Part shown: piece by piece, positions 18,803 to 30,005 of the stretch
Layout: each line of letters starts with the position of its first letter
How positions within the stretch are numbered: the stretch's first letter is position 1
NCBI RefSeq assembly: GCF_029784165.1
Contig: NC_073694.1
Coordinates: 53,753,433-53,817,432, forward strand
Reading direction: 5' to 3'
Length of the DNA stretch: 64,000 bases
DNA from: Wyeomyia smithii
Taxonomy: Eukaryota; Arthropoda; Insecta; Diptera; Culicidae
The notes under the pieces: generated by a model
The model's database searches: none
Told to the model about the DNA's origin: nothing
The model's input: the letters and a program-made list of their open reading frames with translations, nothing else
Program-made: the position numbers and the translations under genes

Positions 18803-19690
18803 ATGTCTGATTTTGTGCCAAATAATCATCATTTGCTGGAAGCGTTACTACGGCGGCTTAAGCGCATCGAGAGTTAAAAGATTTTACGCAAATGCCGAAA
18901 ACTTTCAAAGACGCTGAATCGGATTGTTCGATGATAACACTGGTCGACAATATAAAAAAGTGCACTCCAAAAGCTCAAACCCTAAAAAAATGGAAGATCA
19001 TAACTACTCAACCATTTTGAATAATTTTGGTGCCCCTGGCCATTACCAAAACGCGTCAACTTACGTAAGAGTTCGCAGTGTAATTGCTCGCCGTTACCCG
19101 CTAAGCAATTTCCCCGGGATTGCACGAGAAATGATTCGAAAACAAGACGCCAAACAAGATTTAAAGCAAAGGGACGTTAAGCATAGTTTTTTTCGTCTGT
19201 GAACAAGTACCCAGCAGCACAAGGGTTTTGTTGCATCGCTTCATCGCGACGAGTGATGAAAAGTGGATTCATTACAGCAATATCAAAAGAAAACAAAGTC
19301 ATGGGAGCTCTCCGTCGTTGGTTCGGTCGAATATACACACTGCGAAGGTTATGCTGTAAATTTGGTGGTAATAGGTCGATGCTATTTATTATGAACTGTT
19401 AAAATCGAACCACACCATCCCTAAGGAACGGTATCGACTTCAACTGATGCAAATACGCCGTACACGGTGCGAAAAACAGCCACAAAACGAGTTGAGATAC
19501 AAAAGGGAATCTACTGCATGACAACGCTCGACCTCATGCTGCCAAAGTCCTTAAAACTTACAAAGAAAGTTATTACCCATAATCATTAGGGCTTGAAAAT
19601 TTACATTCCATCTCAAGTGTGCACATGCATTGTATCAGCGGCCTTCTCAAATTTGACGTTGAGGAGTTGATTATGTAAGGTCGCTATGCA
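18803..19690 (+). pseudogene. mariner (DD34D-type) transposase relic
   Basis: A start MSDFVPNNHHLLEALLRRLK is typical of mariner transposase N-termini (compare FVPNNRHLPEVLL at 39820). After a disrupted middle come DLKQRDVKHSFF, the first catalytic block LLHRFIATSDEKWIHYSN, and the second catalytic block HDNARPHAAKVLKTYKESYY. The order and spacing match mariner transposase, but the frame is broken by many stops and shifts. The segment 19020-19110 also contains blocks (TTTTGGTGCCCCTGG, GTGTAATTGCTCGCCG) shared with MITE family F, so an insertion sits in the coding region. The terminal inverted repeats were not located. Confidence 0.8.
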
Positions 19691-20009
19691 GAAATCTTAC
19701 CTTCGGTGCCGATTGGATACTTTTTTCATAACAGTGTCATTTTCCGTCAAAAACATCATTTTTAAAAATTATAGCTACCGATACACAAGGTCTAGAACTA
19801 AACTGATATCCAAAAAATATCAATTTCAAGCGGCAGTGTTGCCAGATATATTTTTTGCATTCGTACAATAAAACTGCATTTTACGACGAGTATATTTTGA
19901 TTTAAAATTTTATGATTTCATCGTTTTCCGAGAAAATTGTACATGAGAAACACTCAACATTCTGGGATATCATGAGCGAAACTCGAGTTACAGCATTTTT
20001 ATAAAATGA
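19691..20009. other. Non-coding spacer
   Basis: No gene or repeat copy recognised. Confidence 0.4.
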
Positions 20010-20280
20010 AGTCAAATTGTCTCTGGCTTGTTGTTTTTCCTTAGAGAATCACTAGCGTGTAGGAGAATATATTTTTTTACTGTGAGAACAATTGCTCTCA
20101 GAAAGCAGCGAATTTTTGTACTAAGGAGCTTAGTGAGGAACTGGAGTGAGGTTCCTCACACGAGGGACAATACGCACAATAACTACACAACAGAACTCAC
20201 TGCAGGGCTTTTACTGTGTGTCTCTTTTTTTCTGTATGGACTTTTGCACTGCGACCAGAATCGTTGATCGATTGTGAGAT
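20010..20280 (+). repeat. Dispersed repeat family D, copy 2, first part
   Basis: Blocks TTGTTTTTCCTTAGAGAATC, CTGTGAGAACAATTGCTCTC, CACGAGGGACAATACGC, AACTACACAACAGAACTCAC and TGCAGGGCTTTTACTGTGTG parallel 29395-29660. The copy resumes at 20785-20950 after about 500 bp of inserted repeats. Confidence 0.7.
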
Positions 20281-20339
20281 ATGCCCGGGTGTATTCCGCA
20301 CTTCTATTATTAACAATACCGCTATTGAGAAGTCGCATG

Positions 20340-20377
20340 CTTATTATTATTATTATTATTATTATTATAATTATTAG
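20340..20377. repeat. (TTA)n microsatellite
   Basis: About ten perfect TTA units, ending in an imperfect AAT unit. Confidence 0.9.
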
Positions 20378-20403
20378 TCACGCAAAGGTATAATAGATTT
20401 CAG

Positions 20404-20510
20404 CGTGAAGTAAGGGTAAGTGGATGAGGAGCCTGAGTAAAAACCCATGCTTAGGTCCTTTTTGTCATCGAATGGCCTGATTCTACTACTACTACAGAAA
20501 CTTTAAATCT
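20404..20510 (-). repeat. SINE-like body, related to 41117-41252
   Basis: GATGAGGAGCC, AAACCCATG and TCATCGAATGGCCTGATTCT are shared with the more complete minus-strand SINE at 41117-41252. Confidence 0.5.
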
Positions 20511-20689
20511 TTTGTGATATCGCCGTTGTTTTCTGTATTCCGCACTTCTATTTTTAGCATTATCACTATTGAGAGCAAGTGACATGATTTTTATAATTCG
20601 TGCTTGTGTGTATGTTTTTTCACCTTTCTTTTTTACGCTTTACTACTCCGAACATCGCTGCCTCCGGCCAATATCATCGTCAATTACAA

Positions 20690-20775
20690 TTCCCTGGAGA
20701 GGTTTCAATTGAACGACTACCCGCTTGTTGAAGCGGACTGTGTAACCTTGCGGCTACGGAGCTCCCAACCAACTG
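20690..20775 (-). repeat. tRNA-like SINE head
   Basis: On the minus strand, GGGAGCTCCGTAGCCGCAAG, GTTACACAGTCCGCTTCAAC and AAGCGGGTAGTCGTTC closely follow the head at 41190-41252. The B box region is degraded to GTTCAATTG. Confidence 0.55.
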
Positions 20776-20784
20776 TGGAGTAAG

Positions 20785-20950
20785 CAGCAAGTGTATTAAT
20801 TTTTCTGTAAGCGGCAAAAACACGGCACAAAGCAGAAAAACGTGTGACGTGAAATTTTGCTATCGTGCTGGGCAACTAGTGAGCAGTGAATATTCACTCT
20901 ACTCTTTTCACATATTCTGCAGAATAACAAGCCTAGTCTCTAGTAAAGAG
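20785..20950 (+). repeat. Dispersed repeat family D, copy 2, second part
   Basis: AGTGTATTAATTTTTCTG, AGCGGCAAAAACACGGCACA and TATTCACTCTACTC with CACATATT parallel 29840-30005. Confidence 0.7.
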
Positions 20951-23900
20951 CAATCATCTTTTCCATTTTTTTCACATCTCCAAATAAAATATACCAAAGG
21001 ACAGTCTAGAAGTTGCATTTTGAAGAAAATTAGTCAACGAATAAAATAAAATCAATTTTTAGCGGCAGTGTTGTCAAATATGTTATTGTTGCATTTTAAA
21101 AATTGATTTGTGTTTACTGGCAAATTTTGATTTTCAATTTGGCAATTTAATTGTGTTTCTGATAAAGTTTTACAGTTTTACAGCAAAGAAATAAAATCCA
21201 ATTTACTTTGATGTGCTTATAACTACTATACCTATTTGGTTTCCAATGTCCGGTCATCTTGGAAAGCATTTATTAGAAAGCATTTATTGAGCACTAATTA
21301 TTGAAATCAATGTACAACAGATTTTTCCAATTTTTTCCACGTTTCGACACCAGTGGATCTTTCTCAGGAAATAGTATTTGAATAATGTACCAGCTCCTCG
21401 ACTTTGTGCCAAATTTGTGTATTTGTTCCTATCGCCGAAATTGAAGACCTGTATTCTTTTTGTTTGTGCTAGATATTCGGTTACTCTCCAAGGGGTTACG
21501 AGTAGTTTCAAATTGCTAAGATTTACACAAAATCGCTAGAATATTATCAACTTCAATGATGACTCATTCCATTTCTTGCTAAACACTTTTACGAGTAATT
21601 GAAAAAATATTTTCTGTACCACCATTTTGTGCTACCACTTAAATCGGGCTCTCAAGTCGGATCTATGCAACAAATGGCTCCATTCTGATTACGACACAAA
21701 CGACCGGGCAGTAGACAACATTTCGTAGACCCTTGCATAAACGAAATCGTCGATTTTCCTCACGCAGTCCGCACGTACGACATAAAAAGCTAACCGAACC
21801 TTTTGCCTCGAACCCGAACCGGCCAACGGACCCACGTAACCGCACAGGTACACACAGGCTCGCACGGAATCGATTTGATATTCCTTTACAAGTCCCAGAA
21901 CAAGCAATTTTACCGCCATGTATCCATTGATCCAAAAACTTATGTGGGTCGCCAAAACTGACGACGACATCGTCGTCTAAGCTTGTACTGTCTGTTTATT
22001 GCGGCCTGTGTATCTATCGCATGAGGGCGGATTTCAACCGCGCTCCGACAGTCCATCTGGCGCCTGTCACCGCTCGTCATCAGTTGTTGCTGCTGCTGCT
22101 GATGATGATGCAGGTGGGCTCAGGTTTGATAGATTGCAGGTCGCGGAAACTGACAATCGGTCGTAAAAAAATCCGATTGCACGCCGGATCGCAGATTCGA
22201 GCTCGGATTAAAACGAGGAACAGTTTTACGGGCGCTGTAAAAGGACCCAGCGGAGCGTGAGACAAGCGGAGAAACATGGCACATTTCCTAATTGCCGTCA
22301 ATATTGTATTCGACCCCGGTTGAAATTAAGCTGCTTTCGAAGATTCCAATGGCACTCATCACAGTTGCATGCGTCTATTTGACAGCCATCGACCGAGAAT
22401 GTGTTCCACAATTGAGTGCATTGGGTTTTTTTCCTCTGTCTCTCGCCCCCCTGCAAAGCTCCAGGGGATCGACAGAGCTGCGCTCTGTTCCAATCGAAAT
22501 TTATCGATTGCAGGGACGGAACCTGAACCTGATTTAAGATTGCTTCAAGAGCAGTAAACACGCACGGTGCAAAGTGCAGTTTTACTGGGAAAGGGCACGA
22601 AAACATGACTCAACCTTGCCACTAATTGGCAGTCCCCTAAACACGAAAAACCCATCAAAAAGCAATGTATGAATATCATATCATATCCTAAGCGTCCCCC
22701 CGATCCGTTCATACCGTTAACAAAACGGCTAGGATGACCTATCATTGGGAGCACTGCCTGGAAAATGGCGAAAGATTCGTACATCGAGATAATAACAAAT
22801 TCAAGAGGCACGCGCATCCGGCGTATTCGTGTTTTGCATGTCATCCGGACCGGACCCATCCCAAGTCCTGGTGATACACACACGCACGCATACACACACA
22901 TACACACGCGTAGGCAGCGGGTAGATCCTTTTCCCATTCCACCGCATTGTTGTTTGCTCGGTACGTCTTGAATGATGGATTTCATCGGCCATTGTAGAGC
23001 AACCAGGAACCACCTGAAGTATCTGATTTCACATGCATCGACTCTCTCTCTCTCCGGGAATGGTTCTTCCTATAATTAGTTACCGGTCGGTCGTTGCTAA
23101 CCGGCCATAAATACACAATGATCAGTGCACCAGGATCCAGGTCGGCGTCGACTGTGTCTCCTAAGCGCTAAGGTTTTGCATTTGGGGCGTTTGATATCGA
23201 CACGCATCGGATGTATCACGTGAGCCGCAGCGCCAGTTGAACTTCGTCCGTCGAGTAGCATGATAATTTCGTGGCGGCAAATGGTCTACGCCGTTGTTGT
23301 CTGTCAGACACAGCGAAGGACTAAGCGCACTTGAAAGGGCATGGGAAATTAGCGACTGCCTGTAGGTATGTGTGAGTGTGTCGATTGGAAACGATAGAGC
23401 AGTGAATGAGTTATTCCATGGAAATCAAATGGAACGGGGTTACAGTGTGATGTTTACACGTGAAATGCACAACAATTGAATACTTAACGAGTTTTCGCGA
23501 GCGGCTCTTGGAACTAAGCTGCGTTATTGGAAAATTATATCTAGTCGCAGAAGGATTGCATAAGGGAGCTAATTGTTTCTGGTGATTACCAATTTAACTT
23601 TTCATCAGTTCTCTGTACTTTTGATTACTTTAGCCTTCCAAATATATGAAGAATATTATTACTTCTAATCGTGATAGGAAGTCTCGTGAATTAAGGCATA
23701 CATTCGCTACATGTTTGTGTTCAACACTTACGTCGACAATGCTTTCTGTAAACTGCTGCTTGATGAGGGATCCAGTAGCTAGTCAGCATCCTCCAATCTA
23801 CGCTATCAACCAAATAAAGACGCTTGGAATCTCTCCTAAATTGATTTTATCTCCATTTCTCTATCTTCCTTACCCTGCCATAGCCGACATTTTCTCCACG

Positions 23901-24299
23901 CTTCGTTATGATGTCAATTCAAGCTTACCCAAAACGTATTTACCCTGAAAGCGAAGTGTTTCCGGTGCAGCAGAGGAACGAAGGGAAAGAAAAAATTCCC
24001 ACCAAATAAGACCGACTAAAACGCGAACGGATTGGAGGTAATTGATGGCGATTTGATTGGAATGTTTATGCCACCGAGACTAGGAGCAGCGCAGCAATTG
24101 GTCGTCAAACGAATTACCAATAAGATTGTTGCCATGCCAATTACCAAAGTGCGACGACCGTACCCATCAGCCACCGCCCTCTGGACGACGGTATAACATA
24201 TCGGATTTCGATCCGCAGACAACAGGATCTACCGTCGCGTGGATTCAAATAGGCACACGAGCAGCCGGTGGCAGTTGGGTCTTGTTTCCAACTCGGCAG
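20951..24299. other. Non-coding; 21.65-24.3 kb is a repeat-poor island
   Basis: No transposon copy was matched between about 21.65 and 24.6 kb, and the base composition is more even than in flanking DNA. There is a CA/TG-rich microsatellite at about 22871-22912 and a CT run near 23042-23056. Frames on both strands are short or overlapping and none shows a domain. Host intron, promoter or enhancer sequence is the likely nature. Confidence 0.4.
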
Positions 24300-24438
24300 A
24301 TGAGTTTCACGCACCACGCGAATCCCGGATGTGTCCGCAACGGAATGGAACGGAACGGGATGAACCTGTCGCGTGCAGCTGACACGCCCCCTTTGAGCAC
24401 ATACGGATCTGATTACAAAAACCCGGAGGAACTGGTCG
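24300..24438 (+). CDS. Possible short coding exon ending at a consensus donor
   Basis: From ATG at 24300 an open frame of 46 codons reaches CTGGTCG followed by GTAAGT, a perfect donor core, at 24439. The peptide (MSFTHHANPGCVRNGM...) resembles no family that I know. The opposite strand is also open over 24141-24572, so openness alone is weak evidence. It lies in a repeat-poor island. This could be a chance combination. Confidence 0.18.
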
Positions 24439-25084
24439 GTAAGTTCATCCGGTCCACAGGTACAAACGAATGTAATGAATATTTGATGTGTAATACTTTT
24501 TTTGTGCAAAAGAGATGGCCGCCGCTGGCGGCTTAGATTCCGGTCCATCCTGGAGAGAATTGGATATCTCACAAGAAGGACTAGTCATTTTTCCACTGTT
24601 ACAGAATGCAGTGTGGTTTGCACTGCGGTTAAAGTTCAACGGCTAACAAAAACCCCCATACCGAAAAGCTTCATTTGGTAAAGTTTTCTTGTTTTGTGAA
24701 TAACGAAATACAAAGCTATACCACACGGCATTCGATGCCGCGCGGTGTTTTTTTCTCTCCCTATAATCTACCGGCGGGAAAAGGTCTCCGCTTTGTTTGG
24801 CTTATGCTCGGCAATTAGTTGAGCAATCTGGATCACGATTTTGTTGATTGAAATAGATATGGCGTCAGCGTGCCTGCTGGTGTACTGATTGCCTAACTTG
24901 ATAGAGGAGGAATTTCACACGAGATGTGGTTTGGTAGTATCGGTACTATAAGCTTTCTACTCGAATATGTTTTTTTTTTTTAATTATTATTTTTTAGATG
25001 TTGAGTGGCACTTTTCCGTCGCATCGCACGGAAAAGAGCCTTGTGATGCATTCGATGTAAGTCTTGAACGAAGGGGCAATGAGA
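24439..25084. other. Non-coding spacer
   Basis: No gene or repeat copy was recognised. Confidence 0.4.
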
Positions 25085-25530
25085 GCATATCTTGTACAAG
25101 TTAACCATCTATAAGACGCTGATCAGACTGGTAGTCCTCAACGGGCATGAGACATGGACTATGCTTGTGGTGGAACAACGCGCCCTTGCGGTCTTCGAGC
25201 GGATGGTGTTGCGTACCATTTTCGCAACGTGGAGAAGGTGAATGAACCACGAACTGCAGGAGCGGCTTGGGGAGCGTTCTATCGTCCATACCGCTAAGAT
25301 TGGCAGGTTGCGGTGGGCTGGGCATGTCGTTAGGATGTCAGACGAAACCCCGATAAAGTGGTTCTTGAAACCAAACCGTCAGGGACGAGATGGAGAGGTT
25401 CAAAACGGGCAAGGTGGATCGATCAGGTGGAGGACGACCTACGGACCCTACGCAAACTGCAGAGCTGGCTAACTGAAGCCATTGACCAAGTAGAATGGAG
25501 ACGACTTTTACGTACACTGCCGTTCTACGC
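25085..25530 (+). pseudogene. RTE-like reverse transcriptase C-terminal fragment
   Basis: The plus strand reads YKTLIRLVVLNGHETWTM, then QRALAVFERMVLRTIFATWR and, after a stop, MNHELQERLGERSIVHTAKI with GRLRWAGHVVRM. This is the post-palm C-terminal part of RTE-type reverse transcriptases (the conserved GHETWT and LRWAGHV..M blocks). A frame change follows near 25370, leading into a segment with IDQVEDDLRTLRKLQSW. The catalytic palm, endonuclease and 3' end are absent, so this is a 5'-truncated, mutated copy. Confidence 0.7.
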
Positions 25531-25578
25531 ATATTTGTCCTATGTTCCAAATCATGCAAACGAGAAAAACGATGTTAA

Positions 25579-25718
25579 CCCTCTAGTGCCCAATGCCGCT
25601 ATTTGGCGGGCTTCAGTCGAAGTTCCAAAAAGCTTCAATAAATACTTAAAAAGTGTTTATAATGGTTTATAGTGATTTTATCGAAGTCCGTTTAGAAATT
25701 AATTTGGGCACTAGAGGG
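25579..25718. mobile_element. piggyBac-like MITE, 140 bp
   Basis: Perfect 15-bp inverted ends CCCTCTAGTGCCCAA / TTGGGCACTAGAGGG. The left flank is TTAA (25575-25578) and the right flank TTGA (25719-25722), which is TTAA with one change. TTAA targets and CCC-starting ends are typical of the piggyBac superfamily. Confidence 0.7.
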
Positions 25719-25722
25719 TTGA

Positions 25723-26699
25723 AGTTTTACAATGCTTTTACGCATTGCGCCAATGTGACAAATGCAGTCATGGGTTTTTAAGCAATTTTACCTTGCAATA
25801 GACTGTTTTCAATAAGTCTAGTTGAATGTTTGCCGGTTTAACACTCTTTTCCATAAAAATACCCACTGGGACAATAATGCCGAGAAATTTGCCTTCCAAT
25901 AGGTAATTTCTACGCATATCAGTCCCACCACGTGCATTCGATGTTTCCCAATACTAAGTTTGTTTTGGGGATACAAGGCTGTTTAATTTTTTACGAAAAT
26001 GATCACGCCAATCGTGTTGTCTTTATAAGCAGGTGATGATAGTCGAGATAAAAGTTTAGTTAATTAAATAAGTATCGGATGATTTACAATTACAAAGGAG
26101 AATTGTTTTTTCAGAATGCCCATATTTTAACGTTGTTAGGCTTTCACCATTTTGGCTACACAAAAGACAGTTCTTATAACTTTCAATTAGTATGAATCTC
26201 ATGCGTTTATCATCTTATGCTCGAAAAGGAAAGGCATTCAGATTACAAACCAGCACACAAGGTTTAGGTATTCCGAACAAAGATATGAACGTACCGCATT
26301 TAAATAATCAAGCAAAGTGATTTTGGGTACCGAATTTCTGACACCCGGGATGTAGCCAAACGTTGTAAGGAGAAGTTTTTATTGCCATGTAGCATTTCCC
26401 AAGTTGTTAATATGGGAATTAGTGATTAGTGGGATTGATTAGAATAGAAAAAATCTAGTGGGACATATATGTGTAGAAAATCATCGATGGGACAAACAGG
26501 TTTGATATGGTTTTTCAAGGGTTTCGGAACAAACAATGTTATTTTTGAAAGTTTTTCAAAAATATACATGAAAATAGACTCATTGGTGATGAAAAATGAA
26601 AATCGACCAAAAGTAACATGGGACAACTATGCGTAGAACGGCAGTACAGCAAAGGCTACGCCACGGCTTGGAACTGTTTGGTAAGGTAAGGAAGGTAAG
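25723..26699. other. Non-coding spacer
   Basis: No gene or repeat copy was recognised. Confidence 0.4.
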
Positions 26700-26768
26700 A
26701 ATCGAGTACAAAATTCCAGATAATCGAGTTCCGGATAATCGAGTCTCCGGATAACCGAGTTCGACCTG
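26700..26768 (-). repeat. Solo end of a pogo/Tigger-like element
   Basis: On the minus strand the sequence starts CAGGTCGAACTCGGTTATCC and continues with repeated GAGTCTCGATTATCCGGA-like units, beside TA. The TIR start CAGGTCG.ACTCG matches the 495-7816 element, so the two belong to related families. Only one end is present. Confidence 0.65.
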
Positions 26769-27077
26769 TATTGGTTTTGTTTGCAATTCTCTTACTTACA
26801 ACAAACACTCTCAGAGAAGTGAGTTTTTTATGTAAGCTCCCTCTCGTCTTCTTATAGTACCATTTTTTGTTTTATTTATGCATGCTCAGTTTTGTTTAAA
26901 AAGGCGTCAAAACAAGAAGCATTGCGCAAGTGCATTGTACAGTTTCAATTGAACTGCACATAAATCTCGGCAAAATGTTCACGGTTCACGATTAATCCAA
27001 ATCAAGTCTGTTTGTGTGGTCGATGATCGCACTGTTGAATTTTCATCCATTTTTGTTCATATAACGAAATTTTGTAA

Positions 27078-27359
27078 GGCGACATCCATAAATTACGTAA
27101 CGCAAAAAAAACCAAATTTTAGGACCCCCACCCCCCATATGTAACGAAACGTAACGCAAACAGCAACCCCCCCCTACAAATTACGTAACGCTGTAGAAGA
27201 ATTTGCTTAGTAAAAATGCTCGTTTTCGAGAGGTCTCTCCAGAGATTTTTTGTTACGTAAAGCTGATCTTATCTCCCTCCCTCCCTTATGTAACAAATCG
27301 CAATCGTAAGGATACTCCTCCTCCCCCCTATGAGCGTTACGTAATTTATGGATGCCGCC
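27078..27359. mobile_element. ACGTAACG-type MITE, complete
   Basis: The ends GGCGACATCCATAAATTACG and the inverse GGCGGCATCCATAAATTACG form 25-bp inverted repeats with one mismatch. TAA flanks both sides (27075-27077 and 27360-27362), consistent with a 3-bp target as in PIF/Harbinger or with a TA target plus one base. Internal sequence has C-rich and ACGTAACG repeats; non-coding. Confidence 0.8.
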
Positions 27360-27559
27360 TAATAGTTGACAAAATTCGGAGCCTAAGAACTCTGGCTCCG
27401 AGGATGAATTTTATCTATGTATTCTATGTAATGTATGTATTTATCTACATTTTTTACCTATTGTTAACTTTAAACTTTGTGCATCAACTTTTTTTTTAAT
27501 TTTATAAAAAATTACAACAATTCCTACATTCCGCAATTTTGTCAACACAGGTTTTGCCC

Positions 27560-27775
27560 TAAAGCCCAATCTGAAAAATTATAAATGATTACAGCTTTTA
27601 AACCATTTTTGTGAATTTTGGTGCCTCCAGAGAGCTAGGAAGTGTGTCAGCAGGCTGCAGAGTAATTGCTCGCCGAGATCTGAAGACTTTGGGCACTTTG
27701 GACACTTCGAACCCACTTTTCCCTTCACCAGGTCACACACACCAACATTCACAAAAATGATTAGAAAATTAGAAT
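27560..27775. repeat. MITE family F copy
   Basis: TTGTGAATTTTGGTGCC, AAGTGTGTCAGCA and AGAGTAATTGCTCGCCG match blocks of the 32955-33175 element and the 19020-19110 insertion. The ends are diverged. Confidence 0.55.
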
Positions 27776-27989
27776 CTTTTATATATTTCCAGTTTGAGAT
27801 TCAGGGTTTTCGCTTTTGTCGATCAGAGTTACTACTTGATAAACTTGATTAGTGTTTTTTTTTAGTATAAAACGTGATTAAGTTTTTTTTATTTTACATA
27901 AAATCGAAATTTCGCCAGTAGATGCGTAGTTTACGTTAGGCGTGCGGTTTTTGCGTTTTACGAAATCCATTCGTTTCTAGGTAAATTTG

Positions 27990-28500
27990 AATTAAGTTCA
28001 CGGCATTAAACGCGAAGTTTGGTGTGATACTGACTGTCAACGATTGGTAGGTTGCCGAAGATAACTAGATCGTGGCGCGGTTCTATTTGTATCTCCTGGT
28101 GGCCGGTTGCCCAGAGACCGAGAAGTAACCATATCGTCCGCGAGTTTGTGTAGAAAAGATCGCACCATCAACCTCGATGGGTCCAGATCAATACCTTTCC
28201 ACTGACACTAATTACTTCCTTTGATACTTGTGGATGATGCAGAGGATTCCTCGGTCTCTAGTAGCAACAAGTATTAAACTAACACTCCCGATATCTCTTC
28301 CTCTATTGATCTGCATTGGGCGTGGCCAGCTTCGTTATTGACCAGTGAAAAGAAAGATCACCAGGAATTGCACACTGAGAATGGCTTGCTACTCCTAGGC
28401 ACCATTTTGACGGTTCTTTGTGCAATTTCAGCTGATTCTGGTCAATCGCGGGCAACACACGGGCGATCAAATATGCCATGCTATGCTATGCTATAAAATC
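27990..28500. repeat. Probable repeat with an (ATAGC)n end
   Basis: A block of more balanced base composition in A+T-rich surroundings, ending in GCTATGCTATGCTATAAAA (28477-28496). On the minus strand it would begin with ATAGCATAGCATAGCATGG. It has no long frame. I could not match it to another copy in the window. Confidence 0.35.
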
Positions 28501-28811
28501 GAAATTTCAATAAAATTTACTTTTTTATTCGCGTAAAAAAATTTCAAAAACAAGTTTTTATTATTTTTGTATCAACAATCGTTTTCCACATTTTATTCTG
28601 TGTTTTGAATATTTACTTTTGTGTTAAAAAAGGCTCATCTTGAATGCATTGCAATAACTTTAATGAGATGGGCTGGAACACTTTTTTCATGAGAAACTCA
28701 ACAATTTCCAACATTTACTTTTTAAATTTTTAGCTCAAAATTTCTGAAAAAAAAACTTTGTTACTGAATTGTGTTTACGTAAAAATGTGCACCTTGCAAT
28801 GCATACACGAC

Positions 28812-28930
28812 TAAGGCGTCATCCACAAAGTACGTAAGGACTTCGTTCGAATTTACAACCCCCTTCCCCCAAAATAGGGCATCGTAAGATTTCTCATTCC
28901 TTCTCTCCCCACTACAATCTTATGTAAGAT
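28812..28930. repeat. ACGTAACG-type MITE, left end only
   Basis: TAAGGCGTCATCCACAAAGT with ACGTAAGGAC and following C-rich stretches parallels the left half of 27078-27359. No right end was found. Confidence 0.6.
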
Positions 28931-29394
28931 TTCTTTCTAAGAAAAAAAAAAATTGATTCAAAAGCTTGTTTAGTTAAAAACGTTTTTAAATTGAACAAAT
29001 TCGTAGGAACTGAAAAAACAAAACAAGTCAACACATTCTGTTCATATCATGGCTAAGGTAACAAATTTTTTTTTTTAAAAAATAAAAAAAAACTTTGATT
29101 TTTGAATTTTTTCAGCGTAAACACTTTAAAAAAATCTAAATTAAAATAAATATGTTTCTAAAAACTAAGTTATTTAATTTTTGCTTTCGACTATTTTTTA
29201 GTGTAACTTTTCAGCAATGACAGTCACTTCCATCAATAATGACATGTCTTCCACGAGAACTTAGATTGAAGAAGAGGTATACTACAAAAGATCTAAATAA
29301 TGGTCGCAGTGATTTGAATCTTACAAAAAAAACCTTCGAAAAATATAAGTAAAACTTGTTTGATCAAAGATCAATCAATTACACACATTTCGGC

Positions 29395-30005
29395 TGACTT
29401 GTCATTTCTCCTCAGAGAATCGACGGAAGCAATTGCTCTCACACTGGTGGACAAAGCGACGCACTTGCTCGAAAAGAGCGTCGGTATCTAAGTAGCTTGC
29501 AAAAAAAACACCGCGGTGGAATCCGAAACATCTCTCCAGCCAGAGAGATAAGTATACTGATGTGATCTCTTTCTCACACGAAAGGACATTACGCTCAATA
29601 ACTACACAACAGAGCTCACTGCAGTGCTTTTACGGTGTGTCTTTTAAGCATATACCTAATGGGGGCAGCATATAAGTAGGAAAGTAGTTTGCGTTGTTTG
29701 CTTTGTATCTCGAAACTGAAAAAAATGAACCCGACTACCCGTCACGCTTGTTTGCTCTTCGCATGCTATCGAATCTATCTCAGCAGTGATCGCCGCGGTG
29801 TACTTCTGTGTATTCTCATTAGAGTGATTCACTACTCTTGTTTTGCAAGTGTATTATTTTTCTGCGAGCGGCAGAAACACAGCACAAACAAGAATGCAGA
29901 AGTTTGGTGTAAAAATTGCTATACGAAGCGTTCATGCTGGGCAAGAAGTGTTCGTTGATTATTCACTCTACTCCTTCCACATATTGAGGCGAATAAGAAG
30001 CCTGC
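29395..30005 (+). repeat. Dispersed repeat family D, longest copy
   Basis: Contains all blocks seen in the other copies, in order: TTTCTCCTCAGAGAATCGAC, AATTGCTCTCACA, ACACCGCGGTGGAATCC, CTCACACGAAAGGACATTAC, AACTACACAACAGAGCTCAC, TGCAGTGCTTTTACGGTGTG, then GCGAGCGGCAGAAACACAGC and TTATTCACTCTACTCCTTCC. No conserved frame exists. Its class is unknown. Confidence 0.7.

Larger units (their letters stand above)
20289..20583. repeat. 50-bp direct repeats flanking a (TTA)n and SINE-like segment
   Basis: GTATTCCGCACTTCTAT with a following CTATTGAGA block occurs at 20289-20338 and again at 20534-20583. Between them lie a (TTA)n microsatellite (20340-20377) and a SINE-like tail (20404-20510). Confidence 0.65.

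Noticed and set aside
22545..22985. 146-codon minus-strand frame
   Set aside because: The Cys/Val-rich part comes from a CA/TG microsatellite, and the opposite strand is open in the same place.
24141..24572. Second exon of the 36.4-kb signal-peptide gene
   Set aside because: A possible acceptor (TGTAATCAG) exists, but it lacks a pyrimidine tract. The in-phase frame soon stops and no domain is seen.
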